This document shows, piece after piece, positions 32,195 through 41,083 of a stretch of DNA of 49,831 bases. Source of the DNA: Patescibacteria group bacterium (lineage in GTDB: Bacteria; Patescibacteria; Microgenomatia; Daviesbacterales; UBA10151). Below the pieces are notes generated by a model that did not search any database, was not told where the DNA came from, and was given only the letters and a program-made list of their open reading frames with translations. The position numbers and the translations under genes are program-made. The stretch spans positions 1-49,831 of the forward strand of contig JAMDBX010000023.1 of assembly GCA_023487645.1 (NCBI GenBank), given 5' to 3'. Position 1 is the stretch's first letter. Every line of letters begins with the position of its first letter.

Positions 32195-32596
32195 TTAATG
32201 ACTGAGCCACTGGAGGAAGTGGGTAATAATCCCAATTATAAAAGAAGCAACTACCGCCACCAAAAAGGGCGACAAATCATACGCCGGCAATATAAAACCA
32301 TTGTAATTTAATCCGGCAAAGGTGTAAGGCGTCAGCCGGAAATCAGACACTATTGTGGTCAAAGCAAACAAGGCCAAAACATTAGTAATCCAGGCAAACA
32401 ACCCCAAGGTTAACAGATTAAGCGGCAGAAATAAAATCTTTAAAAGCGGCACCAGCAGGAAATTAATCGCCATAAACGCCAAGCCGCCCAAAATCAAGCT
32501 TTTTGCTCCACCGGTATAAGTCAAACCCGGGATTAATCTGGTAGCCAACCACAAGGAAACCAAATTAATTAAAAAATAACGGAGCATAGTCCTCAT
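32195..32596 (-). CDS. Phage holin family 4 (PF04020-like) membrane protein
   Basis: About 133 residues, four transmembrane helices (MLRYFLINLVSLWLATRLIPG, AMAINFLLVPLL-like, LTLGLFAWITNVLAL, LVAVVASFIIGIITHFL). The pattern matches a family of small four-helix proteins called 'phage holin family' though usually chromosomal. The start at 32596 is preferred because the upstream GTG (32626) lies inside a repeat and overlaps the uvrC stop; an ATG three codons later with GAGG before it is another option. Function unknown. Confidence 0.6.
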   Translation of the reverse strand: MRTMLRYFLINLVSLWLATRLIPGLTYTGGAKSLILGGLAFMAINFLLVPLLKILFLPLNLLTLGLFAWITNVLALFALTTIVSDFRLTPYTFAGLNYNGFILPAYDLSPFLVAVVASFIIGIITHFLQWLSH

Positions 32597-32622
32597 GTTT
32601 GGAGGTAACGGTTCGACTTTGC

Positions 32623-33969
32623 TCACCGAATATTCCCTAAGCTTGTCGAAGGGATACCTAATAATATTCTACCATGTAATTTCCGGTGGTAAGTGACGGC
32701 AAACCGGTGAGCCTCGTCCCGCAGCTTTTGCAATAATTTTAGGGCCGGGCTTTTTTTTGATAATTTCAAAATCTCACCCTCTGGCGGATATAGCCATTCC
32801 ATCCGCTTAGCCAAACCAAAAATTGGTATTCGGCAGTTAACAGATTGCAGTTCTGAGCAAACTCCCCGCACTTGCCCCCGACCTCCGTCAATTAGAATTA
32901 AATCAGGCATTGGCCATTCTTTATGCCGCAACCTTCTTCTCATCATCTCCCGATGCATCCCCACATCATTCGGTTTACCCGAAATATTGATTTTAAATTT
33001 CCTGTATTGGGATTTATCAATCTCGCCGTGGGTCAAAACTACCATGGATCCTGTGGCTTCCTGACCGGAAATATTGGAAATATCATATCCTTCAACCCTA
33101 CGCGGCAACTTTTCCAAGCTTAATTCTTTTTTAAGTTCCTCCAGAGCCAACCGTCTTTCATCTTCTAAAAAATTCGGGTTTTCCAAATAAAGTTTGGTTC
33201 GGTTGGGTTGAGTCATGTAAACAATTCCCCCCAGGATTTTTTTGATTTTGGCAGCTTCTTCAAACCGGCGGTTCTCAGACGCTGACAACATTTCCTTAGT
33301 CAGTTGGGAAACCAATTCCTCTTTTTTCCCATCCATAAATTTTGAGAATCTGCTGATAATCTTAGCGTAGTCTTCCTTAGTCACCAATCCGGCACACACG
33401 CCCGGACACAAGCCAATATGGTAGTAAAAACACGGCCTACGTTTCCGATCCCGGTTTGGTTTTGAATCGACAAACCGGGATTGGAAATTCGAACACCAGG
33501 GGAAGACTCTCCTCAGAGATTTCAAAGTTTCCCTAACAGTCCGACTGGAAGGGAAAGGGCCCCAATACTTTTTTTCCTTACCAAGACCTTGCCTGCCGGC
33601 AGGCAGGTCTTTTTTTCTAGCAGTGATAATTTTGGGGAAATCTTCGTCAGTTACGGCAATATATAAATAATCATTCTCATCCGTCAGCCTGATATTAAAC
33701 GGCGGTAGATATTTCTGGATCAGGTTAGCCTCTAAAATCAGGGCCTCCAATTCTGATTCCACCACAATAGTTTTCACTCCTGCTATCCGTTCCACCAAAG
33801 CTTTTGTTTTGGGACTCTCCTCCTGACTCGAAGCGTGAAAGTAAGATGCCACCCGGTGGTATAAATCTATCGCTTTTCCGACATATAAAATTCTCCCGCG
33901 GTTATCTTTGTAAATATAAACACCAGGTTGGTGCGGGATTTGGGATCTATCAATGAAGACAGGTATCAT
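32623..33969 (-). CDS. uvrC: UvrABC excinuclease subunit C, short form
   Basis: 448 residues from the ATG at 33969, because TATACT, the likely -10, overlaps the upstream alternative start. GIY-YIG domain: PGVYIYKDNRGRILYVGKA. UVR motif: ENRRFEEAAKIKKIL. The endonuclease core has EGYDISNISG and DLILIDGGRGQV and ends at RDEAHRFAVTYHRKLHG. The helix-hairpin-helix domain present in standard 600-residue UvrC is missing; the last residues (IPSTSLGNIR) come from a repeat. A PAGRQ-type palindrome adds about ten residues near 125. It makes the dual incision with UvrB, whose gene is 5 kb away. Confidence 0.85.
   Translation of the reverse strand: MIPVFIDRSQIPHQPGVYIYKDNRGRILYVGKAIDLYHRVASYFHASSQEESPKTKALVERIAGVKTIVVESELEALILEANLIQKYLPPFNIRLTDENDYLYIAVTDEDFPKIITARKKDLPAGRQGLGKEKKYWGPFPSSRTVRETLKSLRRVFPWCSNFQSRFVDSKPNRDRKRRPCFYYHIGLCPGVCAGLVTKEDYAKIISRFSKFMDGKKEELVSQLTKEMLSASENRRFEEAAKIKKILGGIVYMTQPNRTKLYLENPNFLEDERRLALEELKKELSLEKLPRRVEGYDISNISGQEATGSMVVLTHGEIDKSQYRKFKINISGKPNDVGMHREMMRRRLRHKEWPMPDLILIDGGRGQVRGVCSELQSVNCRIPIFGLAKRMEWLYPPEGEILKLSKKSPALKLLQKLRDEAHRFAVTYHRKLHGRILLGIPSTSLGNIR
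32624..32657. repeat. Short repeat at the end of uvrC
   Basis: CACCGAATATTCCCTAAGC followed by TTGTCGAAGGGATA, read on the other strand as a CCCTTCGACAAGCTtAGGG-type palindrome. It supplies the final uvrC codons and the upstream GTG of the next gene. Confidence 0.5.
33585..33618. repeat. PAGRQ-type palindrome inside uvrC
   Basis: The perfect 16-bp palindrome TGCCTGCCGGCAGGCA is extended by AGACC/GGTCT and followed on the plus strand by seven T. In the uvrC frame it reads DLPAGRQGLG, an insertion between the conserved segments ITARKK and KKYWGPF. Confidence 0.75.
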
Positions 33970-33997
33970 AGGACGCGTAGTATACCTCATCCGCCTG

Positions 33998-35914
33998 CTA
34001 CTTTCTAACGTGCTTTTTCTTACCCTTGGCCTTCCTTTTCTGATGGATGTGGACGCCTAAAACTGATATGTAAATTAGCACCATCAATACTCCAACCGAA
34101 GCTATTATAAATGGTGTTCCCTGGAATAATATTAAGGGTTTGACTACAATGTCTTTGGTAAATTTCTGTCCGCCGACAGTCACGGAAATTTGGTCATTGT
34201 AAGTATCAAATAGGGATTTAGTCCGGGTATTAAAACTAAACTCGGCTGTACCAAAAGGCGGGATTAAACCGGAACTTTGGTCCGCTGAATCAAGTATTAA
34301 GAGCTTATCAGCCTTTACAGCCAATGGGGCTGACGGATAAACGGCATTACCGGTATTGGTAACTTTTAATTTTATTACTCCGGGAAGACCGGACAGCATC
34401 GGATTTGGGATATCAATTTGAACATCAATCTGCGGTTTACCTAAAAAATCATTCTCGGATAAAGTCACTTTCACATCATGGGAATCCTGATCACCGGATT
34501 TGTAAGAACCAGCCGGGATAGGATCGGTAGAGGAAAAACCTTTTACTGCAAAAACAAAGTGATTTAAATCTAATTTGCTAAAATAATCAACTCCGCCGGT
34601 AGTATTGGCCCAGGTTGGATCTACCATAACCCAGCCGCGTCTGTCATCCCAATACTCCGGCCAGGTATGAAGAATATCCTTGGTCAAAGAAAGTGGCCGC
34701 AAGGTGGAATTGGCAGTATAAGCGTACCCATCCAATTCCCGGCTCGGTATGCCGGCTGCCCGGGCCAGCGCAATAAATAAATCAGTAAACTCCATACAGA
34801 CTGCCGAATTTGGGTTGGCCAAAGCTGTCACAGCGCCCAACCTTTCCGTGTTACTGTCTTTCAATCTCGAGGGGTCGTATCTTAAGTAATCCACCACAAA
34901 CTGAAAAATCAGCTTAGCTTTAGTTTCCGTATCCACCGCCGGGTTACTGCCCAGAATTTCATTTAATTTAGCCAAAATTTGCGGGTTATCCTTTTCCCAG
35001 TATTTAGCAGATTCAGTATATTTCCTCCGTAAGGTGTCATCCAAAAAAGGATGTTTTACTTTAGAATTTGTATAAAGCTTTGCCGAGCCAAAAACTTTTA
35101 CATCCGTTTTCTGGCCGCGGTTTAACCAAAACCAAGCTAAATAATTACCGTCATTATCCACCGTCACATTAAGCGGCTTAGGCTCAATTCTTTGGTAAAT
35201 CACATCCTGAAAAGACGTATCAGGAGGCAAGGCCACACTAGTCAGAATCGGCATCCAATTGTCATTTTTTAGGTGATATGTCAGGTCAAAATCAAACAGC
35301 TGATTTGCACCAAAATTGGCAGAGATGCCGGAAGATTCCAGCTGGCTTTTATCAAAAGTCAAAAATATTTTACCCATAGAAATGGTTTGGCTCTTGGGAA
35401 GCGGGCTGATTAAAGAAGGCTCACCGAAGCTCTGCGGTACAGATAAAGTCAGGTTGTAGGATTCCATATTTGAGGTGGAAGAAATTTTCGGGGTTCTGAT
35501 TTCCCAAACCTTACCGGATTTTTCCGCAAAATCCTTGGATTTAAACGAGATAGTCCAAGACAGGCTCTTCCCTAATCCTGCTACCTGCTGGTTGAATTTC
35601 ACTCCGATAGTAGTGGTGGTGGCCTGTTGCTGTTGAGTCACCTCCAACGGTCCGCCAGGATCAGAAGCATTAATATCGGAAATTTGGGTGGCTCCAATGG
35701 TTAATTTAAATTGATTGGCATAGTATTCCGAAGTTAAATTTTTGAGGGTGATTTTTTCAGTAACAGCGGTTATTCCGCTGTCATCCACGTCGTACAAAAC
35801 ATCATAAGCAGTAGCAAATCCAGCCTTACCAGTTGGAAGCTCTGCAGCAGACACTTTTTGCGGCAAGATGAGGCAGAACAGGAAGACGATTAGCACTAAA
35901 ACTCTTTTAACCAT
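33998..35914 (-). CDS. Membrane-anchored transglutaminase-like protein
   Basis: 638 residues. A signal peptide (MVKRVLVLIVFLFCLILPQKVSAAE) leads to a beta-rich ectodomain. Residues about 320-440 hold the transglutaminase core with the Cys-His-Asp triad: AVCMEFTDLFIALARAAGIPSR, ILHTWPEYWDD and GWVMVDPTWANT. A late domain (about 480-590) precedes a C-terminal transmembrane helix and a basic cytoplasmic tail. Such proteins cut or cross-link surface proteins; the substrate is unknown. It sits between uvrC and uvrA. TACAAT ends six bases before the ATG. Confidence 0.85.
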   Translation of the reverse strand: MVKRVLVLIVFLFCLILPQKVSAAELPTGKAGFATAYDVLYDVDDSGITAVTEKITLKNLTSEYYANQFKLTIGATQISDINASDPGGPLEVTQQQQATTTTIGVKFNQQVAGLGKSLSWTISFKSKDFAEKSGKVWEIRTPKISSTSNMESYNLTLSVPQSFGEPSLISPLPKSQTISMGKIFLTFDKSQLESSGISANFGANQLFDFDLTYHLKNDNWMPILTSVALPPDTSFQDVIYQRIEPKPLNVTVDNDGNYLAWFWLNRGQKTDVKVFGSAKLYTNSKVKHPFLDDTLRRKYTESAKYWEKDNPQILAKLNEILGSNPAVDTETKAKLIFQFVVDYLRYDPSRLKDSNTERLGAVTALANPNSAVCMEFTDLFIALARAAGIPSRELDGYAYTANSTLRPLSLTKDILHTWPEYWDDRRGWVMVDPTWANTTGGVDYFSKLDLNHFVFAVKGFSSTDPIPAGSYKSGDQDSHDVKVTLSENDFLGKPQIDVQIDIPNPMLSGLPGVIKLKVTNTGNAVYPSAPLAVKADKLLILDSADQSSGLIPPFGTAEFSFNTRTKSLFDTYNDQISVTVGGQKFTKDIVVKPLILFQGTPFIIASVGVLMVLIYISVLGVHIHQKRKAKGKKKHVRK

Positions 35915-35938
35915 TATTTCATTGTAGCAAAAATCTCT

Positions 35939-38878
35939 TTACAACATCTTTGCCAGGTATTGGCCGGTATAAGAATCCTTGATTTTACAAAGCTGAGCCG
36001 GAGTACCTTCAGCAATAATTTGCCCGCCTTTATCCCCGCCTTCCGGCCCTAAATCTATTATCCAATCTGTATTTTTAATCACATCCAGATTATGTTCAAT
36101 GATAACCACTGTGTTACCAAAATTAACCAGCTTCCTTAAAATATTCAACAGCCTTTCAATATCAGCAAAATGCAATCCTGTAGTGGGCTCATCCAGAATA
36201 TAGAGAGTTCGGCCGGTTGCTCTTTTGGATAATTCCGAAGAAAGCTTAATCCTTTGGGCTTCACCTCCGGAAAGAGTGGGCGCCGGCTGACCCAGTTTAA
36301 TGTAGCCCAAGCCCACATCAAACAACACCTGCAGCTTATTTTTAATTTGAGGAATATTTTCAAAAAATCTCAGGCTCTCTTCCACGGTCATATTTAGTAC
36401 CTCGGAGATATTTTTATCTTTAAAACGAATCTCTAAAGCTTCCCGGTTGTACCTGGCTCCGTTACACGACTCACAAGTCACATACACATCCGGCAAAAAC
36501 TGCATTTCAATCTTCAGCTGTCCTTCTCCCTCGCAAACCTCACACCTGCCGCCTTTCACATTAAAAGAAAACCGGCCCGGGCCATAGCCTCTGATTTTAG
36601 CCTCAGGAGATTGAGCAAATAATTCCCTGATGTGGGTAAAAGCTCCGGTGTAGGTAGCTGGATTTGAACGGGGAGTCCGGCCAATTGGCGATTGATCTAC
36701 CAAAACTACCTTATCTATGTATTCCGTCCCCTCAATCCTCTTATGCAAACCTGCCCTTTCCCGGGACCGGTAAATCTTTTGCGCCATAGCTTTATATAAA
36801 ATATCGTGAATCAAAGTTGACTTGCCGGAACCGGATACACCAGTCACAGTAACGAACTTCCCCAGAGGGAAAGAGACATCAATATTTTTCAGATTATGCT
36901 CAGCTGCACCCAGCACTTTAAGATGACCCATTTCCACCGGTGCTCGTTTTAGATCATCTGCTACTTCAACTTTTTTCCTGCCTGACAAATATTGTCCGGT
37001 CAAAGAAACTGAACTTTTTTTCATTTCATCCGGGGTACCAGCAAAAACAATATTACCTCCGTGCTCTCCGGCTCCCGGTCCAATCTCAATCAGCATATCA
37101 GCCGCTTCCATAGTTTCTCCGTCATGCTCATTAACAACCACCGTATTACCCAGATTCTTGAGTTTTTTTAACGTCTCAATCAGCCTTGAATTGTCTCGCT
37201 GGTGCAAACCAATTGACGGTTCGTCCAAAACATATAAAACTCCGGATAACCCGGACCCGATTTGGGAAGCCAGTCTAATCCTTTGCGACTCACCGCCTGC
37301 CAAAGTCATGGCAGCCCGATCCAAAGTTAAATAATCCAAACCGACATCAACTAAAAACTGCAGCCGGGAAATAATTTCTTTCAAAATCGGGGCGGCAATT
37401 TGAGCTTCCCTGTCGGAGAGTTTAATGGTTTTTATCCACTCCAAAGTCTGAATGATCGACTGACTGGTTACCTCGGCAATATTTAATTCATTAATAGTGA
37501 TTGATAAAGCCTCATCTTTTAACCTGGCGCCCTTACACTTCGGGCAGGTTTCTTTCACCATGTACTTTTCAATTTCTGCTTTGACAAAATCCGATTCCGA
37601 GGTTTCGTATCTTTCTTTTAGGTAAATCACCAGCCCGGTAAATTCTGAGTAAAAATGCGTCCACTTGCCTTGCCTGTTCCTGCCTTCCACCTTAAATTCT
37701 TCGTCTGGAGCCCCGTGAAGCAAAACTTGCCAGGCTTCAGCTGTCAAATTTCCCAATCTGGTATTCACATCAAAGCCATATTTTTTTCCGACCGCCTCAA
37801 TCAGCCTGGTAAACCAGGTGTCGTTGGTAACCAGTTTTGACCAGGGCAATATTCCGCCTTCAGCAATTGATAAAATCGGATTTAAAATAGTGGTTTCATC
37901 TATCTCTAAAAGCGTTCCCAAGCCTAAACATTTCGGGCAAGCGCCATGCGGAGAATTAAAAGACAATAATCTTGGTTCAATTTCCGGCAGAGAAATATTG
38001 TCTACCGGACAAGCAAACCTTTCTGAATAAAGATGATCTTCCATTTTCTTGGGATTTGGAGGGAATTCCAAAGCAGCATCCAAAACATCAGAAACAATCA
38101 CGGCTCCTTCACCAAATTTGAGCGCTGTTTCAATACTTTGGGATAATCTTGAGTACAAAGTTTGATCTTGTGCACTTTTTGTATCCAGAACTAACCGATC
38201 TATCACCAAATCAATCGTATGTTTATTAGTTTTAATCAAAACAAAATCATCTGATAAATCCCTGACTTGCCCGTCAACCCTAACTTTGGAAAATCCTTTT
38301 TTCCTAAAATCCTCAAACATTTGGCTATATTCCCCTTTTCGGTCTTTAACCACCGGAGCCAAAATCATTATCCTCCGACCTCTTTTGTCATTCCGAACTT
38401 GTTTCGGAATCTCTTTATCAGATCCTGAAACGAGTTCAGGATGACGAAGTTGCGTCACCTTTTCTGCAATCTGTTCCACTGACATTTTGGAAACTTCCCG
38501 GCCGCAAACCGGACAATGGGGGTGACCAACCCGGGCAAACAATAGCCTCATATAATCATAGATCTCCGTGGTAGTACCAACTGTAGAACGGGGGTTGTGA
38601 GAAACGCCTTTTTGATCAATGGAAATGGCCGGAGACAAGCCTTCAATCATATCCACATCCGGCTTATCCATTACGCCTAAAAATTGCCGGGCATAGGAAG
38701 ATAAAGATTCCACATACCGCCTTTGGCCTTCCGCATACAATGTATCAAAAGCTAAAGAAGATTTACCTGAACCGGAAATGCCCACCAAAACCACCAGCTT
38801 GTTTTTAGGAATTTCCAAGTCAATATTTTTTAAATTATGCTCACGAGCACCTTTAATAGTAATCTTATCTATAGCCAT
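35939..38878 (-). CDS. uvrA: UvrABC excinuclease subunit A, with repeat insertion
   Basis: 979 residues, longer than the usual 940. Two ABC ATPase halves: Walker A GISGSGKSSLAFDTLYAEGQRR and GVSGSGKSTL; signature motifs LAGGESQRIRLA and LSGGEAQRIKLS. Zinc modules include CPVCGREVSKMSVEQI, CPKCKGARLKDEALSI and CEVCEGEGQLK. UvrA finds distorted DNA and loads UvrB. Residues about 142-163 (RHPELVSGSDKEIPKQVRND) are encoded by a palindromic repeat at 38387-38445, placed after the first zinc module where the family has a short loop, so the protein is likely still functional. Confidence 0.95.
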   Translation of the reverse strand: MAIDKITIKGAREHNLKNIDLEIPKNKLVVLVGISGSGKSSLAFDTLYAEGQRRYVESLSSYARQFLGVMDKPDVDMIEGLSPAISIDQKGVSHNPRSTVGTTTEIYDYMRLLFARVGHPHCPVCGREVSKMSVEQIAEKVTQLRHPELVSGSDKEIPKQVRNDKRGRRIMILAPVVKDRKGEYSQMFEDFRKKGFSKVRVDGQVRDLSDDFVLIKTNKHTIDLVIDRLVLDTKSAQDQTLYSRLSQSIETALKFGEGAVIVSDVLDAALEFPPNPKKMEDHLYSERFACPVDNISLPEIEPRLLSFNSPHGACPKCLGLGTLLEIDETTILNPILSIAEGGILPWSKLVTNDTWFTRLIEAVGKKYGFDVNTRLGNLTAEAWQVLLHGAPDEEFKVEGRNRQGKWTHFYSEFTGLVIYLKERYETSESDFVKAEIEKYMVKETCPKCKGARLKDEALSITINELNIAEVTSQSIIQTLEWIKTIKLSDREAQIAAPILKEIISRLQFLVDVGLDYLTLDRAAMTLAGGESQRIRLASQIGSGLSGVLYVLDEPSIGLHQRDNSRLIETLKKLKNLGNTVVVNEHDGETMEAADMLIEIGPGAGEHGGNIVFAGTPDEMKKSSVSLTGQYLSGRKKVEVADDLKRAPVEMGHLKVLGAAEHNLKNIDVSFPLGKFVTVTGVSGSGKSTLIHDILYKAMAQKIYRSRERAGLHKRIEGTEYIDKVVLVDQSPIGRTPRSNPATYTGAFTHIRELFAQSPEAKIRGYGPGRFSFNVKGGRCEVCEGEGQLKIEMQFLPDVYVTCESCNGARYNREALEIRFKDKNISEVLNMTVEESLRFFENIPQIKNKLQVLFDVGLGYIKLGQPAPTLSGGEAQRIKLSSELSKRATGRTLYILDEPTTGLHFADIERLLNILRKLVNFGNTVVIIEHNLDVIKNTDWIIDLGPEGGDKGGQIIAEGTPAQLCKIKDSYTGQYLAKML
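38387..38445. repeat. GTCATTCC...GGATGAC palindromic repeat in frame within uvrA
   Basis: 59 bp, starting GTCATTCCGAAC and ending TTCAGGATGAC, with hairpins TTCCGAA/TTTCGGAA and TCCTGAA/TTCAGGA. It has the same architecture as 7639-7704. It encodes HPELVSGS...KQVRND, a peptide well known from palindromic elements of other bacteria. Confidence 0.8.
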
Positions 38879-38953
38879 AAAAAATTTTGGGGACGAATTT
38901 TTCCCGAAAAGTAAGCACCTATTTTAAACTATTTTGCAAGACTTTTAAAGGGG

Positions 38954-40927
38954 TTAGATGGTCAGTTCTTTAATTTGATCCCTTATTCTGGCTGCTTCTT
39001 CAAAGTCCAAAATTTCTGCTGCTTGCTTCATTTGAGCCTCCAGGTTTTCCAGCATCTTTTTCCGTTCTTTTACCGGAATATCATCAATGGTCAAATCTTT
39101 TTTACCTAATTCTTCCTCCAACTCCTCTACTTTTTCAATCAATCTTTCCCGCAAAGCTTTTTCAATACTTTTGGGGGTAATGTTATGTTTTTTGTTATAT
39201 TCCTGCTGATATTTCCTTCTTCTTTCTACCTCATCCATGGCTGCTTTCATGGACTTGGTCACATTATCCGCATACATGATTACCTGCCCTTTAACATGCC
39301 TTGCAGCCCGTCCCATGGTCTGAATTAAAGAAGTTCTCGATCTTAAAAATCCTTCCTTATCCGCATCCAAAATAGCCACCAAAGAAACTTCCGGCAAATC
39401 CAATCCTTCCCGCAAAAGGTTAATTCCCACAATCACGTCATACTCCCCCAGCCGTAACGACTGCAAAATATCTCCTCTTTCCAAAGTGGCCACATCAGAA
39501 TGAAGATAGTGCACTTTAATTCCTTTATCATGCATATATTCTGCTAAATCTTCTGCTGTCCTTTTGGTTAAAGTGGTCACCAAAGTCCGCTCACCCTTTT
39601 CCACCCGGATTTTAATTTCCCCAATCAAATCCTCAATTTGTCCCTGAATTGGTCTCACAGAAATTTCCGGATCCAAAATCCCGGTGGGCCTGACCAATTG
39701 CTCGACCACTCCGTCTTGACCAGTCAACGACAATTCGTACTCATCCGGCGTGGCGGACACATAAACAACCTGGTTAATTCTTCGTTGGAATTCGTCGAAC
39801 TTAAGCGGCCGGTTATCCAAAGCCGACGGCAGCCGGAAACCAAAATCAATCAAAGTTTCTTTACGGGAACGGTCTCCATTATACATCCCCCTAATTTGCG
39901 GAATGGTAATGTGTGACTCATCAACAATCAGCAGGAAATCCTTGGGAAAGTAATCCATTAAGGTAAATGGTGCGTCGCCCGGCTCCCGGCCGTCAAAATA
40001 GCGCGAGTAATTCTCAATTCCGTTACAATAACCAAACTGCCGGATCATTTCCAAATCATAATGAGTCCTTTGTTCTAACCTTTGCGCTTCCACTAACTTT
40101 CCGCTGGATTTTAGCTGCTTAAGCCGGTTTTCCAAATCAATCTCAATTTGTTTTATCCCGGGCACAATCCTTTGCTCCGGAGTAATGTAATGCTTAGCTG
40201 GATAAACAGTCTGCGTGCCTTGTGTTTCCGTAGTATTTCCTGTTACAACTTCCAGTTGGCTTATTTTTTCTACTCTGTCACCTAAAAACTGTAACCTGTA
40301 ACCTTGATCCATATAAGAAGGAAAAATATCCAAAGTATCACCGCGGACCCGGTAAGTACCCCGCTTGAACTCAATATCATTCCGGTCATAATACATCTTT
40401 TGCAGGATTTTCATTACCTGCTGCATACCGGCCTTCATACCGCGGCCGATTTCCAAAATCGCCTGGCCGTATTCGACGGGAGAACCCAAGTTATAGATGC
40501 AGGAAACCGAGGCCACCACCACGACATCCCGGCGACTCAACAAAGAGGCAGTAGTTGACAGCCTTAATTTTTCAATTTCCTCATTAATTTGCGTTTCCTT
40601 CTCAATGTAAGTATCGGATTGGGGAATATACGCCTCCGGTTGATAATAATCGTAATAAGACACAAAATATTCCACGGCATTGTTGGGAAAAATGGATCTA
40701 AATTCTTGGGCCAGTTGTCCGGCCAAAGTTTTATTGTGGGAAATAATTAAAGTCGGCCTTTGTACTTTTTGAATAACATTAGCCATGGAAAAGGTTTTAC
40801 CGGAACCGGTTACACCTAACAGAACCTGGTTTTCTTTTCCGGCATTAATGCCAGTTGCCAGCTTGTCTATTGCCTGCGGCTGATCGCCGGTAGGCTTAAA
40901 ATCGGAAATAATTTTGAAATTTGCCAT
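38954..40927 (-). CDS. uvrB: UvrABC excinuclease subunit B
   Basis: 657 residues. Walker A LGVTGSGKTFSMANVI; the beta-hairpin region YYDYYQPEAYIPQSDTYIEK; helicase motifs VDESHITIPQIRGMYNGDRSRK, YVSATP and QTMGRAARH; C-terminal UVR motif AEILDFEEAARIRDQIKEL for UvrC binding. It verifies damage after UvrA loading and positions UvrC. Standard length. The upstream region to 41016 is a palindromic repeat, so the promoter is not clear. Confidence 0.95.
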   Translation of the reverse strand: MANFKIISDFKPTGDQPQAIDKLATGINAGKENQVLLGVTGSGKTFSMANVIQKVQRPTLIISHNKTLAGQLAQEFRSIFPNNAVEYFVSYYDYYQPEAYIPQSDTYIEKETQINEEIEKLRLSTTASLLSRRDVVVVASVSCIYNLGSPVEYGQAILEIGRGMKAGMQQVMKILQKMYYDRNDIEFKRGTYRVRGDTLDIFPSYMDQGYRLQFLGDRVEKISQLEVVTGNTTETQGTQTVYPAKHYITPEQRIVPGIKQIEIDLENRLKQLKSSGKLVEAQRLEQRTHYDLEMIRQFGYCNGIENYSRYFDGREPGDAPFTLMDYFPKDFLLIVDESHITIPQIRGMYNGDRSRKETLIDFGFRLPSALDNRPLKFDEFQRRINQVVYVSATPDEYELSLTGQDGVVEQLVRPTGILDPEISVRPIQGQIEDLIGEIKIRVEKGERTLVTTLTKRTAEDLAEYMHDKGIKVHYLHSDVATLERGDILQSLRLGEYDVIVGINLLREGLDLPEVSLVAILDADKEGFLRSRTSLIQTMGRAARHVKGQVIMYADNVTKSMKAAMDEVERRRKYQQEYNKKHNITPKSIEKALRERLIEKVEELEEELGKKDLTIDDIPVKERKKMLENLEAQMKQAAEILDFEEAARIRDQIKELTI

Positions 40928-40935
40928 ATTTTCCA

Positions 40936-41016
40936 GTCATTGCGAGAAACGAAGTGACGAAGCAATCTCGAAACATGACAGAGTCCCTTCGGCTCACTTC
41001 GCTCGCTCAGGATGAC
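40936..41016. repeat. Compound palindromic repeat upstream of uvrB
   Basis: It starts GTCATTGCGAG and ends GCTCAGGATGAC. The left half has GAAACGAAGTGACGAAGC, the right half CCCTTCGGCTCACTTCG; each type recurs elsewhere in the window. The outer GTCAT...ATGAC ends match the repeats at 7639 and 38387. Confidence 0.65.
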
Positions 41017-41083
41017 ATAAACGATTTAAACATTGTATCGTTAATGCCAATTTTAACACGAAGAAGACCCGAAAATACAGTAG

